A stretch of DNA of 51,577 bases from NCBI GenBank assembly GCA_021779195.1, contig JAJYBB010000022.1, positions 1-51,577 of the forward strand. Reading direction: 5' to 3'. The notes beneath the pieces were generated by a model that saw only the letters and a list, made by a program, of their open reading frames with translations, did not search any database and was not told the DNA's origin. The stretch is from Bacteroidota bacterium. GTDB lineage: Bacteria > Bacteroidota > Bacteroidia > Bacteroidales > Paludibacteraceae. Positions 42,433-50,594 of this stretch are shown piece after piece (positions within the stretch are counted from its first letter, which is position 1; every line of letters begins with the position of its first letter). The position numbers and the translations under genes were made by a program.

Positions 42433-43662
42433 ATGCATTTCACATTATATAAATCAATGTCTCTGCTCGGACAGATCGGTATTTTTATATTTATCGGGTT
42501 GCTGCTTTTGGGAGGATATTCTATTTTCCAACCCATCATTTATTTGGGTGATATTTCGTTCAATAATCCCTTTTTACAATACTATAATTTTGATTTTTAT
42601 CCGGTTTGGTTGCCATTGGTTGATTATTTCATTGCTCTATTTTCGTTTTTATCCTTATTGTTATTCATTTTAATTTTAGTGTATATTTACAAGGAACGTC
42701 TCAACAAAAAAAGAGAAAATCAGTATCTTAACCTGATTGTACCGCTATTTTTCAAGCTATTGTATCAAGAAAATACAGATACGAATATGACGCAGATCAG
42801 GTATTTTAAATTGCTTCGAAAAGCTGTTAACAATAATCTTTCCCGAAGAATGTTTCTATCCATGATTGTGAGAGTACATGCACAAACGAAAGGTGAAGTG
42901 CACGAAAAAACTGAAACTATTCTGCAACAAATGCTTTGTTACGATTGGATTAAACAGAGTTTATACTCACCCGTTTTGATTCGGCAAATATTTGCGTTAC
43001 ATGTCATTGCCGAATTTCACCTATCGCAATTTAGCAAAGATATTAACTATTTATTAAGAAAGAAAAATAAAACCTTAATTCCTGAAGTGATTATAACCTT
43101 GCTTCAATTGCAGATAAATGAAACGCTTTTATTCCTGTCGGGATTTCCTTATACAATTGAACCTTGGCTAAAAAATTTGATCATTAAAGTTGTATTGAAA
43201 TCGAACGAGAAAGAATTGGACTACACTATGTTATTGCGCAATCATAATCCCGAAATAACCTCTATTGGCATTACCTTAGCCAGAATTAACAACAGAAAAG
43301 AACTGAAAGCTATGATCAAACCAAAAGTGCTAAACGACAATAAACTGATTAGAAACGAAGCTGCGTTAGCATGGCTTGAATTTGCCGACACAAAATCGGA
43401 CTTCATGTACTTAATTGAACATTTCGAAATCTTTACTGAAAAAATTCAGAAAAAAATGATCAAATCTATTGCTGCACTTTCTGATAAACAATTTTCAATA
43501 AACTTTCTGAAACAGATTGTAAACTCGAAATCGCTCCCACTCAAAATAGTAGCATTAATCAGCCTGCTCAGTTTAGACTTGTCGGTTGTCGAATCCTTTA
43601 TCGATAGCGAAGATGATTTAATACGAAAAGCCTGCAAACAAGTTCTTGATTTTAATATATAA
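42433..43662 (+). CDS. Membrane-anchored HEAT-repeat-like protein
   Basis: A 409-residue protein with two N-terminal membrane helices (IGIFIFIGLLLLGGYSIF and LIALFSFLSLLLFILILVYIY with the surrounding residues) and a long cytoplasmic region of paired helices (from about residue 95 to the end) resembling HEAT repeats, e.g. LIEHFEIFTEKIQKKMIKSIAALSDKQF. It is placed between the barrel exporter and the glycosyltransferase, so it may connect or control the synthase. An in-frame TTG at 42415 is a possible start; the ATG at 42433 is preferred. The repeat call is by eye only. Confidence 0.7.
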   Translation: MHFTLYKSMSLLGQIGIFIFIGLLLLGGYSIFQPIIYLGDISFNNPFLQYYNFDFYPVWLPLVDYFIALFSFLSLLLFILILVYIYKERLNKKRENQYLNLIVPLFFKLLYQENTDTNMTQIRYFKLLRKAVNNNLSRRMFLSMIVRVHAQTKGEVHEKTETILQQMLCYDWIKQSLYSPVLIRQIFALHVIAEFHLSQFSKDINYLLRKKNKTLIPEVIITLLQLQINETLLFLSGFPYTIEPWLKNLIIKVVLKSNEKELDYTMLLRNHNPEITSIGITLARINNRKELKAMIKPKVLNDNKLIRNEAALAWLEFADTKSDFMYLIEHFEIFTEKIQKKMIKSIAALSDKQFSINFLKQIVNSKSLPLKIVALISLLSLDLSVVESFIDSEDDLIRKACKQVLDFNI

Positions 43663-43668
43663 ACTGCT

Positions 43669-45102
43669 ATGCCAATGAGTTCAATGTCCTGTGTAAATAT
43701 CGCTAACACGCTGATTTTGTTGTATGCTTGCACATTATTTTTAATGTACATTGCCATTGGCATTCTTTCAATATTTGAACTTAGACATTATCGTGTCAAA
43801 AATCGGAACGTTAACTACCAGAATATGTTATCATTTTATGAGTTGCCCACTGTTTCGGTTATTGCGCCTGCTTATAATGAACAAATGACAATCATTGAAA
43901 ACATAAAATGCCTGATATCATTACAATATCCCGATTATGAGGCAATAATTGTAAATGATGGCAGTAAAGATGACACGTTAAAAATTATTATCGAGTATTT
44001 TGATCTTGTTAAAGTTGAACGGGCTTACGAATTGAAAATTCCTTGTGCTCAAATCAGAGGAGTGTACAAATCAACCAATCCTTCTTACAATCACTTAATG
44101 GTTATCGACAAAGAAAACGGGGGCAAAGCAGATGCATTGAATGCCGGCATCAATGTGTCGCGAAACGAACTATTTTTAGCTATCGATGTTGACTCAATTA
44201 TTGAGCCGGATGCCATTTTAAAAATGGTTAAACCATTTTTGGATGATCGGGAACATATTGTGATTGCTTCGGGTGGAGTGATTCGAGTTGCAAACTCATG
44301 CACTGTAACGGATGGGAAAATTTCGAATGTCGTTTTCCCGCATAATCTATGGGCAAAATTTCAGGTATTAGAATATTTCAGAGCTTTTACTTTAGGCCGT
44401 ATGGCATGGAGCCGACTGAATGGATTACTGATCATTTCAGGAGCATTTGGTCTTTTTGATCGCCAAAGAGTGCTGAAAGTTGGAGGATATGACACTTCCA
44501 CCGTTGGCGAAGATCTCGAATTGGTGGTAAGATTGCGCCGTTACATGCACGAGGTTGAGAAAAAGAAGTATCGGGTTGCCTTTATTCCCGATCCATTATG
44601 TTGGACTGAAGTCCCTGAAAAAATCAAAATTTTATCACGTCAACGCAATCGTTGGACTCGGGGTGCCATCGATACAATTTTGAAACATAAAAAAATGATG
44701 TTCAATCCACATTACGGATTAATCGGGATGTTGAGTTTTCCAAACTGGGTTCTTTTTGAATGGCTAGCGCCCATTATTCAGGCTGTCGGATTGATATACA
44801 CCGTCGTTGTAATTATCTTTGGGTGGGTTAATTTGCATGTCATGTTTTCATTAATATTGTTTGTGCTTACGTTCTCGGTCATGTTTTCTCTTTTTGCCAT
44901 TTTTTTTGAAGCATTTATGTTTCATAAATATCACGGAATGGGTTACGTTATTCAGTCCTTGCTGATTTTGCTTTTGGAAATGATTTTTTATCAGCCACTG
45001 AATATGTATTTTGCACTTACGGGAAATTATGATTTTTTCTTCCGAAAAAAGAAAAAAGGATGGGGTACCATGACGCGTACAGGATTTTCAAAGAAAAAAT
45101 AA
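43669..45102 (+). CDS. Processive family-2 glycosyltransferase (polysaccharide synthase)
   Basis: A 477-residue integral membrane glycosyltransferase of the NodC/IcaA/HyaD type. The GT2 motifs are VNDGS (95-99), the DxD form DVD (173-175), GED (280-282) and QRNRW (325-329), the last two marking processive enzymes. Membrane helices are found at the N-terminus (about 14-36) and C-terminus (about 350-450). The C-terminal tail FFFRKKKKGWGTMTRTGF is characteristic of one branch. It starts six bases after the HEAT-like protein stop. It would polymerise and extrude a glycan; the sugar is unknown. Confidence 0.93.
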   Translation: MPMSSMSCVNIANTLILLYACTLFLMYIAIGILSIFELRHYRVKNRNVNYQNMLSFYELPTVSVIAPAYNEQMTIIENIKCLISLQYPDYEAIIVNDGSKDDTLKIIIEYFDLVKVERAYELKIPCAQIRGVYKSTNPSYNHLMVIDKENGGKADALNAGINVSRNELFLAIDVDSIIEPDAILKMVKPFLDDREHIVIASGGVIRVANSCTVTDGKISNVVFPHNLWAKFQVLEYFRAFTLGRMAWSRLNGLLIISGAFGLFDRQRVLKVGGYDTSTVGEDLELVVRLRRYMHEVEKKKYRVAFIPDPLCWTEVPEKIKILSRQRNRWTRGAIDTILKHKKMMFNPHYGLIGMLSFPNWVLFEWLAPIIQAVGLIYTVVVIIFGWVNLHVMFSLILFVLTFSVMFSLFAIFFEAFMFHKYHGMGYVIQSLLILLLEMIFYQPLNMYFALTGNYDFFFRKKKKGWGTMTRTGFSKKK

Positions 45103-45170
45103 AATGATGATCAGTTCTATTACCTATGTTAATATAAAATTGAATAACAGGGCTTCGCCACTGAAACCCC

Positions 45171-45260
45171 GCTTCATTTTTTGGCTTGAACCAAAAAACG
45201 AAGCAAAAAAGCTCAAGTTACTTCACCCGACCTTCGGTCCCCTTCTCCAAAAGGAGAGGG
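45171..45260. repeat. Hairpin cluster between glycosyltransferase and hemerythrin genes
   Basis: Three hairpins in 90 bp: GCTTCATTTTTTGG (45171-45184) with CCAAAAAACGAAGC (45191-45204); GACC/GGTC around TTC (45229-45239); and CCTTCTCC/GGAGAGGG (45241-45260). The 69-codon frame across it (45104-45313) is low-complexity and not a gene. Confidence 0.65.
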
Positions 45261-45312
45261 AACAGCGGAAAAAAGTGTTTGCCCGCTTTACTCGAAAAAT
45301 GAGTCGTTTGTA

Positions 45313-45430
45313 GGCTGAAAACTTTTAAACTTGTCCCGTTGGAATACGGTGAGACCTAAACAGAACAGCTTTCTACGCCTACTGCTCTCTATTTTTCAGC
45401 TCACAGGATCAGGTCAGTCGTTTGCAAGTG
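45313..45430 (+). other. Structured leader-like segment upstream of hemerythrin
   Basis: GCTGAAAA (45314-45321) pairs with TTTTCAGC (45393-45400), enclosing CCGT/ACGG (45336-45349) with a GGAATACGGTGAGACC core, then a short GCTC, CAGGATCAGG segment. It ends about 66 bases before the hemerythrin ATG. It may be a folded mRNA leader; no known riboswitch class was matched convincingly. Confidence 0.3.
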
Positions 45431-45495
45431 TTGTAAAAAATAAAGGAGGTAGTAGAACGGATAATCATTAAAAATAAATATCAAAACATCAAAAA

Positions 45496-45954
45496 ATGGA
45501 ATCTCAAAATGTATCTCAAAATGTAGAATTAAACTGGAATGACAGTTATTTGATGGGCATTCCGGGTATCGACAAACAACATCAGCACTTCCTTGAGTTA
45601 TTCAATCAGCTTTTAGCTTTAATTCCCGACGATAATAAAGCCCGACAGCTTTCTGAAATTATCGATGAATTAGAAAGTTACACTCATTTTCATTTCAATT
45701 TGGAGGAAAATTTGATGCAAAAAGCAAGTTTCTCAGAAACTGAGATTTCGAATCATCGGGTGCAACACCAGGTATTTGTGAAAAAAGTGGAAGAGTTTCA
45801 AGTCGCATCAAAGTACAACAATGTGGTTTTATCTGAACAACTGATTCATTTTATGCAAAAATGGTTCCTTTCACATATTAAAATCGTCGATAAAAAGTAC
45901 GCCGATTCACTCAAAACCTTCCTCAATGAAAATAAGGACTATCTGATTCCATAG
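45496..45954 (+). CDS. Bacteriohemerythrin
   Basis: A 152-residue di-iron O2-binding protein. The seven ligands of the family are present: H29 (DKQHQHF), H66 and E70 (HFHFNLEEN), H87 and H91 (NHRVQHQVF), and H127 with D132 (FLSHIKIVDKKY). It probably binds O2, and may act in oxygen sensing or iron handling. It is a single gene, lying between a repetitive and possibly folded upstream segment and a convergent antiporter gene. Confidence 0.95.
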   Translation: MESQNVSQNVELNWNDSYLMGIPGIDKQHQHFLELFNQLLALIPDDNKARQLSEIIDELESYTHFHFNLEENLMQKASFSETEISNHRVQHQVFVKKVEEFQVASKYNNVVLSEQLIHFMQKWFLSHIKIVDKKYADSLKTFLNENKDYLIP

Positions 45955-46049
45955 AAAAACCGATAAACTCAATCTCGAGCTTTCATAGAATGGGTGAAAA
46001 TGAACGCTACACGAATTTAATTTGAAATGATCTCTCGTAAAAGAAGCGC

Positions 46050-48392
46050 TTATTTTTGACGGTTCGGTGTATGAAAACGGCTTACCTTCTTATTGAGAAT
46101 CAGCGTTGAAGGAATATTGGACAATTCCTTTTTGTTTGATACCGACAAGATATTCCATGACTGATAGCTCACAAGCATAAAACTGTATTTTGAGAATAAA
46201 GAAGGACTGTTTTTAGTATATTTAGTTATTTTAACCGCATTCGGAAACTGGGATTTTAATTCTGAAATCCCTAACCGGATATTCTCATTGCTTTCGGATA
46301 AGCGATTCATTTCCATTATTGTAATAGAAACTTCTGCATTGTTTTTGATTAATCTGCGGGCATAACGCAGTAAAAAATCATCCGTTTCAAGTTGCAATAG
46401 AATAAGAGTTGAAGTGATTGCCTCAAAATTTCGATTAACAAATACGCCAACACTGCATTTGCTATTTTCGATAAAATAACGGGTTTTATCTTTCAGTAAA
46501 GTGCCGGGGTAAAAAATTGTTTGCCTTTTGGAAATTGAATTGATCAATTGATTCAGCCATGGTATCCTTTTAAATCGTTGATTTTCTTTAAAGAAAGGTA
46601 TTCCCGACAATGAAATACCCGCTCCTACCAATAAAAAATCAAAATTATTGGTATTGGTGCACTTCACGATTTCAGATTCAATATTATCGGCTATCCGGTA
46701 CGAAGTTTCGATGGGAATAGCCAATTGCCGGGCTTCATCATTCACAAATTTAAACCCTTCCATTGCAAATTGTTCTCCGTAAATCGGATTTGTATCTGTT
46801 CCGGGCGTGATATGTAAAATTCGTACCGAAAGCGAGTTTTTTGTTCCATCTAAAACCGTTTTCGCCACGTTGAGCAATCGTTTGCCATTCTCCGGATTTC
46901 CAAGAGCTATTAAAACTTTAAATACTCCCTGAGCTTGTTGTATAATCATCTCTTGTTCACTTTCTTTATCAGGGAAAATCCGGTTGATCAATGAAAGGAT
47001 GGGCGTGGTCATAAACGTTGTAACCAACGCCATGATAACCAACATAACGAAAATTTCGGGAGTGAAAATACCCATTTCGTAACCGATATTCAACACGATT
47101 AACTCCATCAAACCGCGGGTATTCATAAGTATCCCGATTGATAGACTATCTTTCCAGTTCTCGCCTAATATCTTTGCCGAAAAGGCACTGCCCATAAATT
47201 TTCCGAATATTGCAACCAAAATGATTAACCCGCAGATTGCCCATAAATAAGGTGAATTTAATAGTCCGATTTGCGTACGCAAACCTGTAAAAACAAAAAA
47301 TAAAGGCAATAATAACGTTACAGAAACATCTTCTACTTTTTCGATAATCAGCTTACGGAAATTTGGTAAAGGCGGCATCACCACTCCGGCTAAGAATGCA
47401 CCAAACAGGGCATGAATTCCGATCACTTCGGTGGTGAACGACGACACGATCAATACAAGTAAAATAAACGCAACGATACTTTTATTGAGCACTTCGCTGT
47501 TGCTGTAAATCTCGCCGATGCGTTTCAAAAATGGGCGCACAATGAGCAGCATAACCAACACATATACAACAGATAAACCTATGGTATAGAGCGAACTGAC
47601 AAAACTGCCGGTTTGGGCAATGGCAATAGCGGCAGCTAAAATACACCATGCCGTTACATCGTTAATGGCTGCGCTGGCAATTGCCATGGTGCCAAGATGT
47701 GTTTTAGTTAGCCCTTTTTCCTGAACGATGCGCGCCAATACAGGAAAAGCGGTAATACTCATTGAAATTCCAAAAAACAAAGCAAATGGAAGAAAATGAC
47801 TTGAAGCGGGAGAAAAATCGAGATACAGAAAATAAGCAAGCAGCATTCCTAAAAAATAGGGAATAATGATACTGGCATGACTGATCACAAATGTAACACC
47901 CATTTTCTCCTTTAAAGCCCCCAAATCCAGATCGATACCAATGGTAAACATAAATAATATCAACCCGATTTGACTCAATATATACAAATTTCCCAGCGAA
48001 GAAGGTGCATAAAGAAAATTGAAAATTTCGGGATAAAAAGCACCTAATAGCGAAGGTCCTAAAACAATTCCGGCCAAAATCTCACCAATCACCGTAGGTT
48101 GACCTATCTTCGCGAATAAAAAACCAAATATGCGCGAAACAACGAGAATTGATATAATTTGAAGAAGTAAAATAGCTGCAGGTTTTGCGATATTCAAAAT
48201 TATGGATTTCCAAAATACATCAAAACCGCTTTCTGAATGAACTGCATGAAAACTGATCGTTCGTATTGGTTGAAGCAATTCGCCTTTAATCAACAGCAAA
48301 TAGCTGAAAAAAATGAACAATATGATCATCGACACATAAATGCTCCAAGTTTTCAATCTTTTGTTATTCATGCTCTTGTTATTGTCAGCCAC
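46050..48392 (-). CDS. CPA2 family cation:proton antiporter with C-terminal UspA-like region
   Basis: A 780-residue membrane protein with an extra N-terminal helix (about 15-33) and about twelve further helices, typical of the KefB/NapA Na+/H+ or K+/H+ exchangers: GQPTVIGEILAGIVLGPSLLG, AINDVTAWCILAAA (with the ND motif), GALFGAFLAGVVMPP-like and MNTRGLMELIVLNIG. The soluble C-terminus (from about residue 490) has universal-stress-like features (FKVLIALGNPENGKRLLNVA and FDFLLVGAGISLSG). It works in ion or pH homeostasis. It converges on the hemerythrin gene. Confidence 0.92.
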   Translation of the reverse strand: MADNNKSMNNKRLKTWSIYVSMIILFIFFSYLLLIKGELLQPIRTISFHAVHSESGFDVFWKSIILNIAKPAAILLLQIISILVVSRIFGFLFAKIGQPTVIGEILAGIVLGPSLLGAFYPEIFNFLYAPSSLGNLYILSQIGLILFMFTIGIDLDLGALKEKMGVTFVISHASIIIPYFLGMLLAYFLYLDFSPASSHFLPFALFFGISMSITAFPVLARIVQEKGLTKTHLGTMAIASAAINDVTAWCILAAAIAIAQTGSFVSSLYTIGLSVVYVLVMLLIVRPFLKRIGEIYSNSEVLNKSIVAFILLVLIVSSFTTEVIGIHALFGAFLAGVVMPPLPNFRKLIIEKVEDVSVTLLLPLFFVFTGLRTQIGLLNSPYLWAICGLIILVAIFGKFMGSAFSAKILGENWKDSLSIGILMNTRGLMELIVLNIGYEMGIFTPEIFVMLVIMALVTTFMTTPILSLINRIFPDKESEQEMIIQQAQGVFKVLIALGNPENGKRLLNVAKTVLDGTKNSLSVRILHITPGTDTNPIYGEQFAMEGFKFVNDEARQLAIPIETSYRIADNIESEIVKCTNTNNFDFLLVGAGISLSGIPFFKENQRFKRIPWLNQLINSISKRQTIFYPGTLLKDKTRYFIENSKCSVGVFVNRNFEAITSTLILLQLETDDFLLRYARRLIKNNAEVSITIMEMNRLSESNENIRLGISELKSQFPNAVKITKYTKNSPSLFSKYSFMLVSYQSWNILSVSNKKELSNIPSTLILNKKVSRFHTPNRQK

Positions 48393-48840
48393 CCTGATCA
48401 GGCGGATAGTGTGATAATTTCTATATATATTTAGTCAAGATAAAATGCTGCTGATGCTTCGTTTGATCCACATAAGCCCTTTCTTGTTTTAATAACAATA
48501 TTAATTCATGAATGTTTAATCCCTATAAAAAATGAGATGAGTTCATTTAGTAATTCCATCAGCCGGTTCAAAACAGCCTCTCGATCATGCTAACTGAATT
48601 ACATTCTTCTTCCAATTTTTAAACAGCATGTACCGTTTCTTTCGATTCAAAAATGTATACCTGTCTGAATGCCAGTCTTAAAATTCCTGTTAAAAAATCG
48701 TCGCAAGGCAGGAAAAGTATGGAGGGCGGTATCATGAAGTATGCTCAAACGCATTGCAAAAATAGCAATAAAAAACAAATAAAACTGTTTTAGAAAAAAG
48801 TCAATTTGAAAATGAGTCAATTTGAAAATTTGAAAATAAA

Positions 48841-49000
48841 ATCTCTTCCTAAAAATCAATGTTCATTATGTGAAACACTTAGAACTATGACGCAAAGCAG
48901 CAAAGCTTTGAATTTCAATACATATTATTCATAGCGACTTTGCATCCTAGCGTTTAAAAAATACTTTTCGGAATGTACTCATCTCTTCCTAAAAATCAAT
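48841..49000. repeat. 20-bp direct repeats flanking a palindromic element
   Basis: ATCTCTTCCTAAAAATCAAT occurs exactly at 48841-48860 and 48981-49000. The 120 bp between contains ATGACGCAAAGCAGCAAAG and the near-complementary CTTTGCATCCTAGCGTT. Confidence 0.7.
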
Positions 49001-49107
49001 CTACTGGCATAGGCGCTTAGACCGCCCAAATAAACTCTATTATAGTTGATTTGAATACCATTTTTATCCTGTTTATGTAGGACAACTTCATACTTTTCTC
49101 TATATTC

Positions 49108-49211
49108 GCCACAACGTGGCAATAGTTCATAGCCCAATGACAAAGGGCTGTAATAATAATCTAACCTAAGGCTTTGCCATTTAGCTGAATTAGATTTGGC
49201 TTACAGCCAAA
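49108..49211. repeat. Four-hairpin cluster
   Basis: Hairpins in order: GCCAC/GTGGC (49108-49120), AGCCC/GGGCT (49131-49149), CTAAGGC/GCC..TTAG (49166-49184) and TTTGGCT/AGCCAAA around TAC (49195-49211). The pattern resembles palindromic intergenic elements common in Bacteroidota genomes. Confidence 0.6.
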
Positions 49212-49354
49212 AAATCATTGGACGGTCAAAGCGCCTATTTCTTTCAAATTATTAATATTGAACGCAACGAATGTAATGACAACTTTATCATTCAGCTTTA
49301 TGCGATCGTTGAAAATATTTATTGTACGATTTAAACAAGAAACACTTAAAAACT

Positions 49355-49394
49355 GTTATCAATATTGATAACAAATTTTATTTTGCTATCTTTG
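49355..49394 (+). promoter_or_regulatory. Promoter with 18-bp palindromic operator
   Basis: TTG (49365-49367), 19-nt spacer, TATCTTTG (49387-49394), a near-perfect match. The perfect palindrome GTTATCAATATTGATAAC (49355-49372) overlaps the -33 element, so a dimeric regulator bound there would be expected to block or control this promoter. Confidence 0.7.
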
Positions 49395-49760
49395 ACTTTC
49401 GTTTTATTTTAAGAAGACATACGGATAAAATCTTTTGATAGACAATTGTTTATAACAATAAATTAGTCCGTTCACATTCTAAAAACATCTTGCCGACCAA
49501 CTTTTAATGGTTGAATTTCATGTTTTGCCTGTCAAAAAACGACAATACAGAACCATATTCATATATCTTAACGGGTTTTTTCGCTATTTGTTTACAGCTA
49601 TTTTCAATGCGACAGTCTACAGTTGGTAGCCATTTCATACAATTTGGAAACAATTGTTATTCCTTTAAATGCTGTTAATTTAAATCTCATTTTCGAAAAA
49701 AAGTATTGGTTTTTTATATGGTTCGATTCGAACTCATTCACTTATTAAATATTAAGTATT
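49395..49760 (+). other. Leader or small-RNA region of about 360 nt before the NarL-type regulator
   Basis: Between the palindromic promoter and the ATG at 49761 no conventional gene is seen. A 40-codon frame (49507-49629, starting MVEFHVLPVKK) is possible but unsupported. The region could be a long 5' leader or an independent small RNA. Confidence 0.4.
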
Positions 49761-50393
49761 ATGATTAAAATTTTCATTGTCGATGATCACGAAATTATTC
49801 GTGAAGGATTAAAAAAGATTTTACGCGAAGAAACGGACATAGTCGTGGTGGCTGAAGCCCAAAACGGAGTTGAGTTAATGGATAAAATCAGGGATACAAA
49901 TTGTGATATCATGCTGTTGGATATGAACATGCCCGGGCGCAACGGACTTGAACTGTTAGGCGATCTAAAAAAAATTAAACCCGAAGTACGCGTATTAGTG
50001 CTGAGCATTCATCCCGAAGACCGTTTCGCGCTGCAAACCCTGAAAGCCGGTGCCTCGGGTTACCTGTGCAAAGATGTTGCTCTGGAAGAATTAGTAATCG
50101 CTATCCGCAAAATTTACAACAAAGGACGGTATATGAGCACCACCTTGGCCGAACAACTTGCATTCGACTTGGTGCCCAATCGCGAGAAATTGCCCCACGA
50201 ATTACTCTCCGCACGTGAACAGGAAATCATGCTGATGCTTGCTGAGGGAGAAAAAGTGAAAGACATTGCAACGGAACTCGAACTTAGTATAAGCACGGTA
50301 TTTACCTACAGGACACGGATTTTCGAAAAACTAAAAGTTACAAACAATGTAGAATTAACCCACTATGTGATTACCAATAACTTAGCAAATTAA
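49761..50393 (+). CDS. NarL/FixJ-family response regulator
   Basis: A 210-residue response regulator. The receiver has D8/D9 (VDDHEIIREGL), phospho-acceptor D54 (MLLDMNMPG), Ser in VLVLSIHPED and Lys in GYLCKDV. The C-terminal LuxR-type helix-turn-helix is LSAREQEIMLMLAEGEKVKDIATELELSISTVFTYRTRIFEKL, seen in two helices. No histidine kinase gene is adjacent in the window. It may regulate the large secreted-protein gene that begins 200 bases downstream. Confidence 0.95.
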   Translation: MIKIFIVDDHEIIREGLKKILREETDIVVVAEAQNGVELMDKIRDTNCDIMLLDMNMPGRNGLELLGDLKKIKPEVRVLVLSIHPEDRFALQTLKAGASGYLCKDVALEELVIAIRKIYNKGRYMSTTLAEQLAFDLVPNREKLPHELLSAREQEIMLMLAEGEKVKDIATELELSISTVFTYRTRIFEKLKVTNNVELTHYVITNNLAN

Positions 50394-50594
50394 ATAGAAA
50401 AGTTATTCAGGCAGCAGATAGAAATGGGGGATTCACACCTCTGAAAAAGTCGAACCATGCCAACGCTGCATTATAGTTTATTAATAGCAAAAAGTACAAA
50501 ACACGTAGTATATAGTGTCAATTATCAGCTTTCTGATATATTTTTACATAATTTATTTAGTGTTTATTGCACGTTAATAACAACCTTAATAAGT

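Larger units (their letters stand above)
48393..49354. other. Gene-poor region with repeats and decayed frames
   Basis: Nearly 1 kb without a credible gene. It holds a 20-bp direct repeat (48841-48860 and 48981-49000), a palindromic cgcaaag element between them, a four-hairpin cluster (49108-49211), and minus-strand open stretches that read like protein remnants, such as 48979-49200 (73 codons, ending LIFRKR) and about 49235-49370 (INNLKEIGALTVQ). These could be a decayed gene or chance frames across mobile repeats. Confidence 0.5.

Noticed and set aside
45104-45313. Open frame of 69 codons after the glycosyltransferase
   Set aside because: Low-complexity Lys/Arg-rich translation across a hairpin cluster; looks like repeat DNA, not a gene.
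45341-45400. Cobalamin riboswitch before the hemerythrin gene
   Set aside because: Only a short GGAA-x-GGTGA core recalls the class; the CCCGCNACYGU segment is missing, and the next gene has no link to cobalamin.
48647-48859. Minus-strand frame of 70 codons
   Set aside because: Phe/Lys-rich translation of tandem AATTTGAAAAT-like DNA; starts inside the 20-bp direct repeat.
49507-49629. 40-codon frame in the leader of the NarL-type regulator
   Set aside because: No ribosome-binding signal, no family, mixed composition; kept only as a possible leader peptide.
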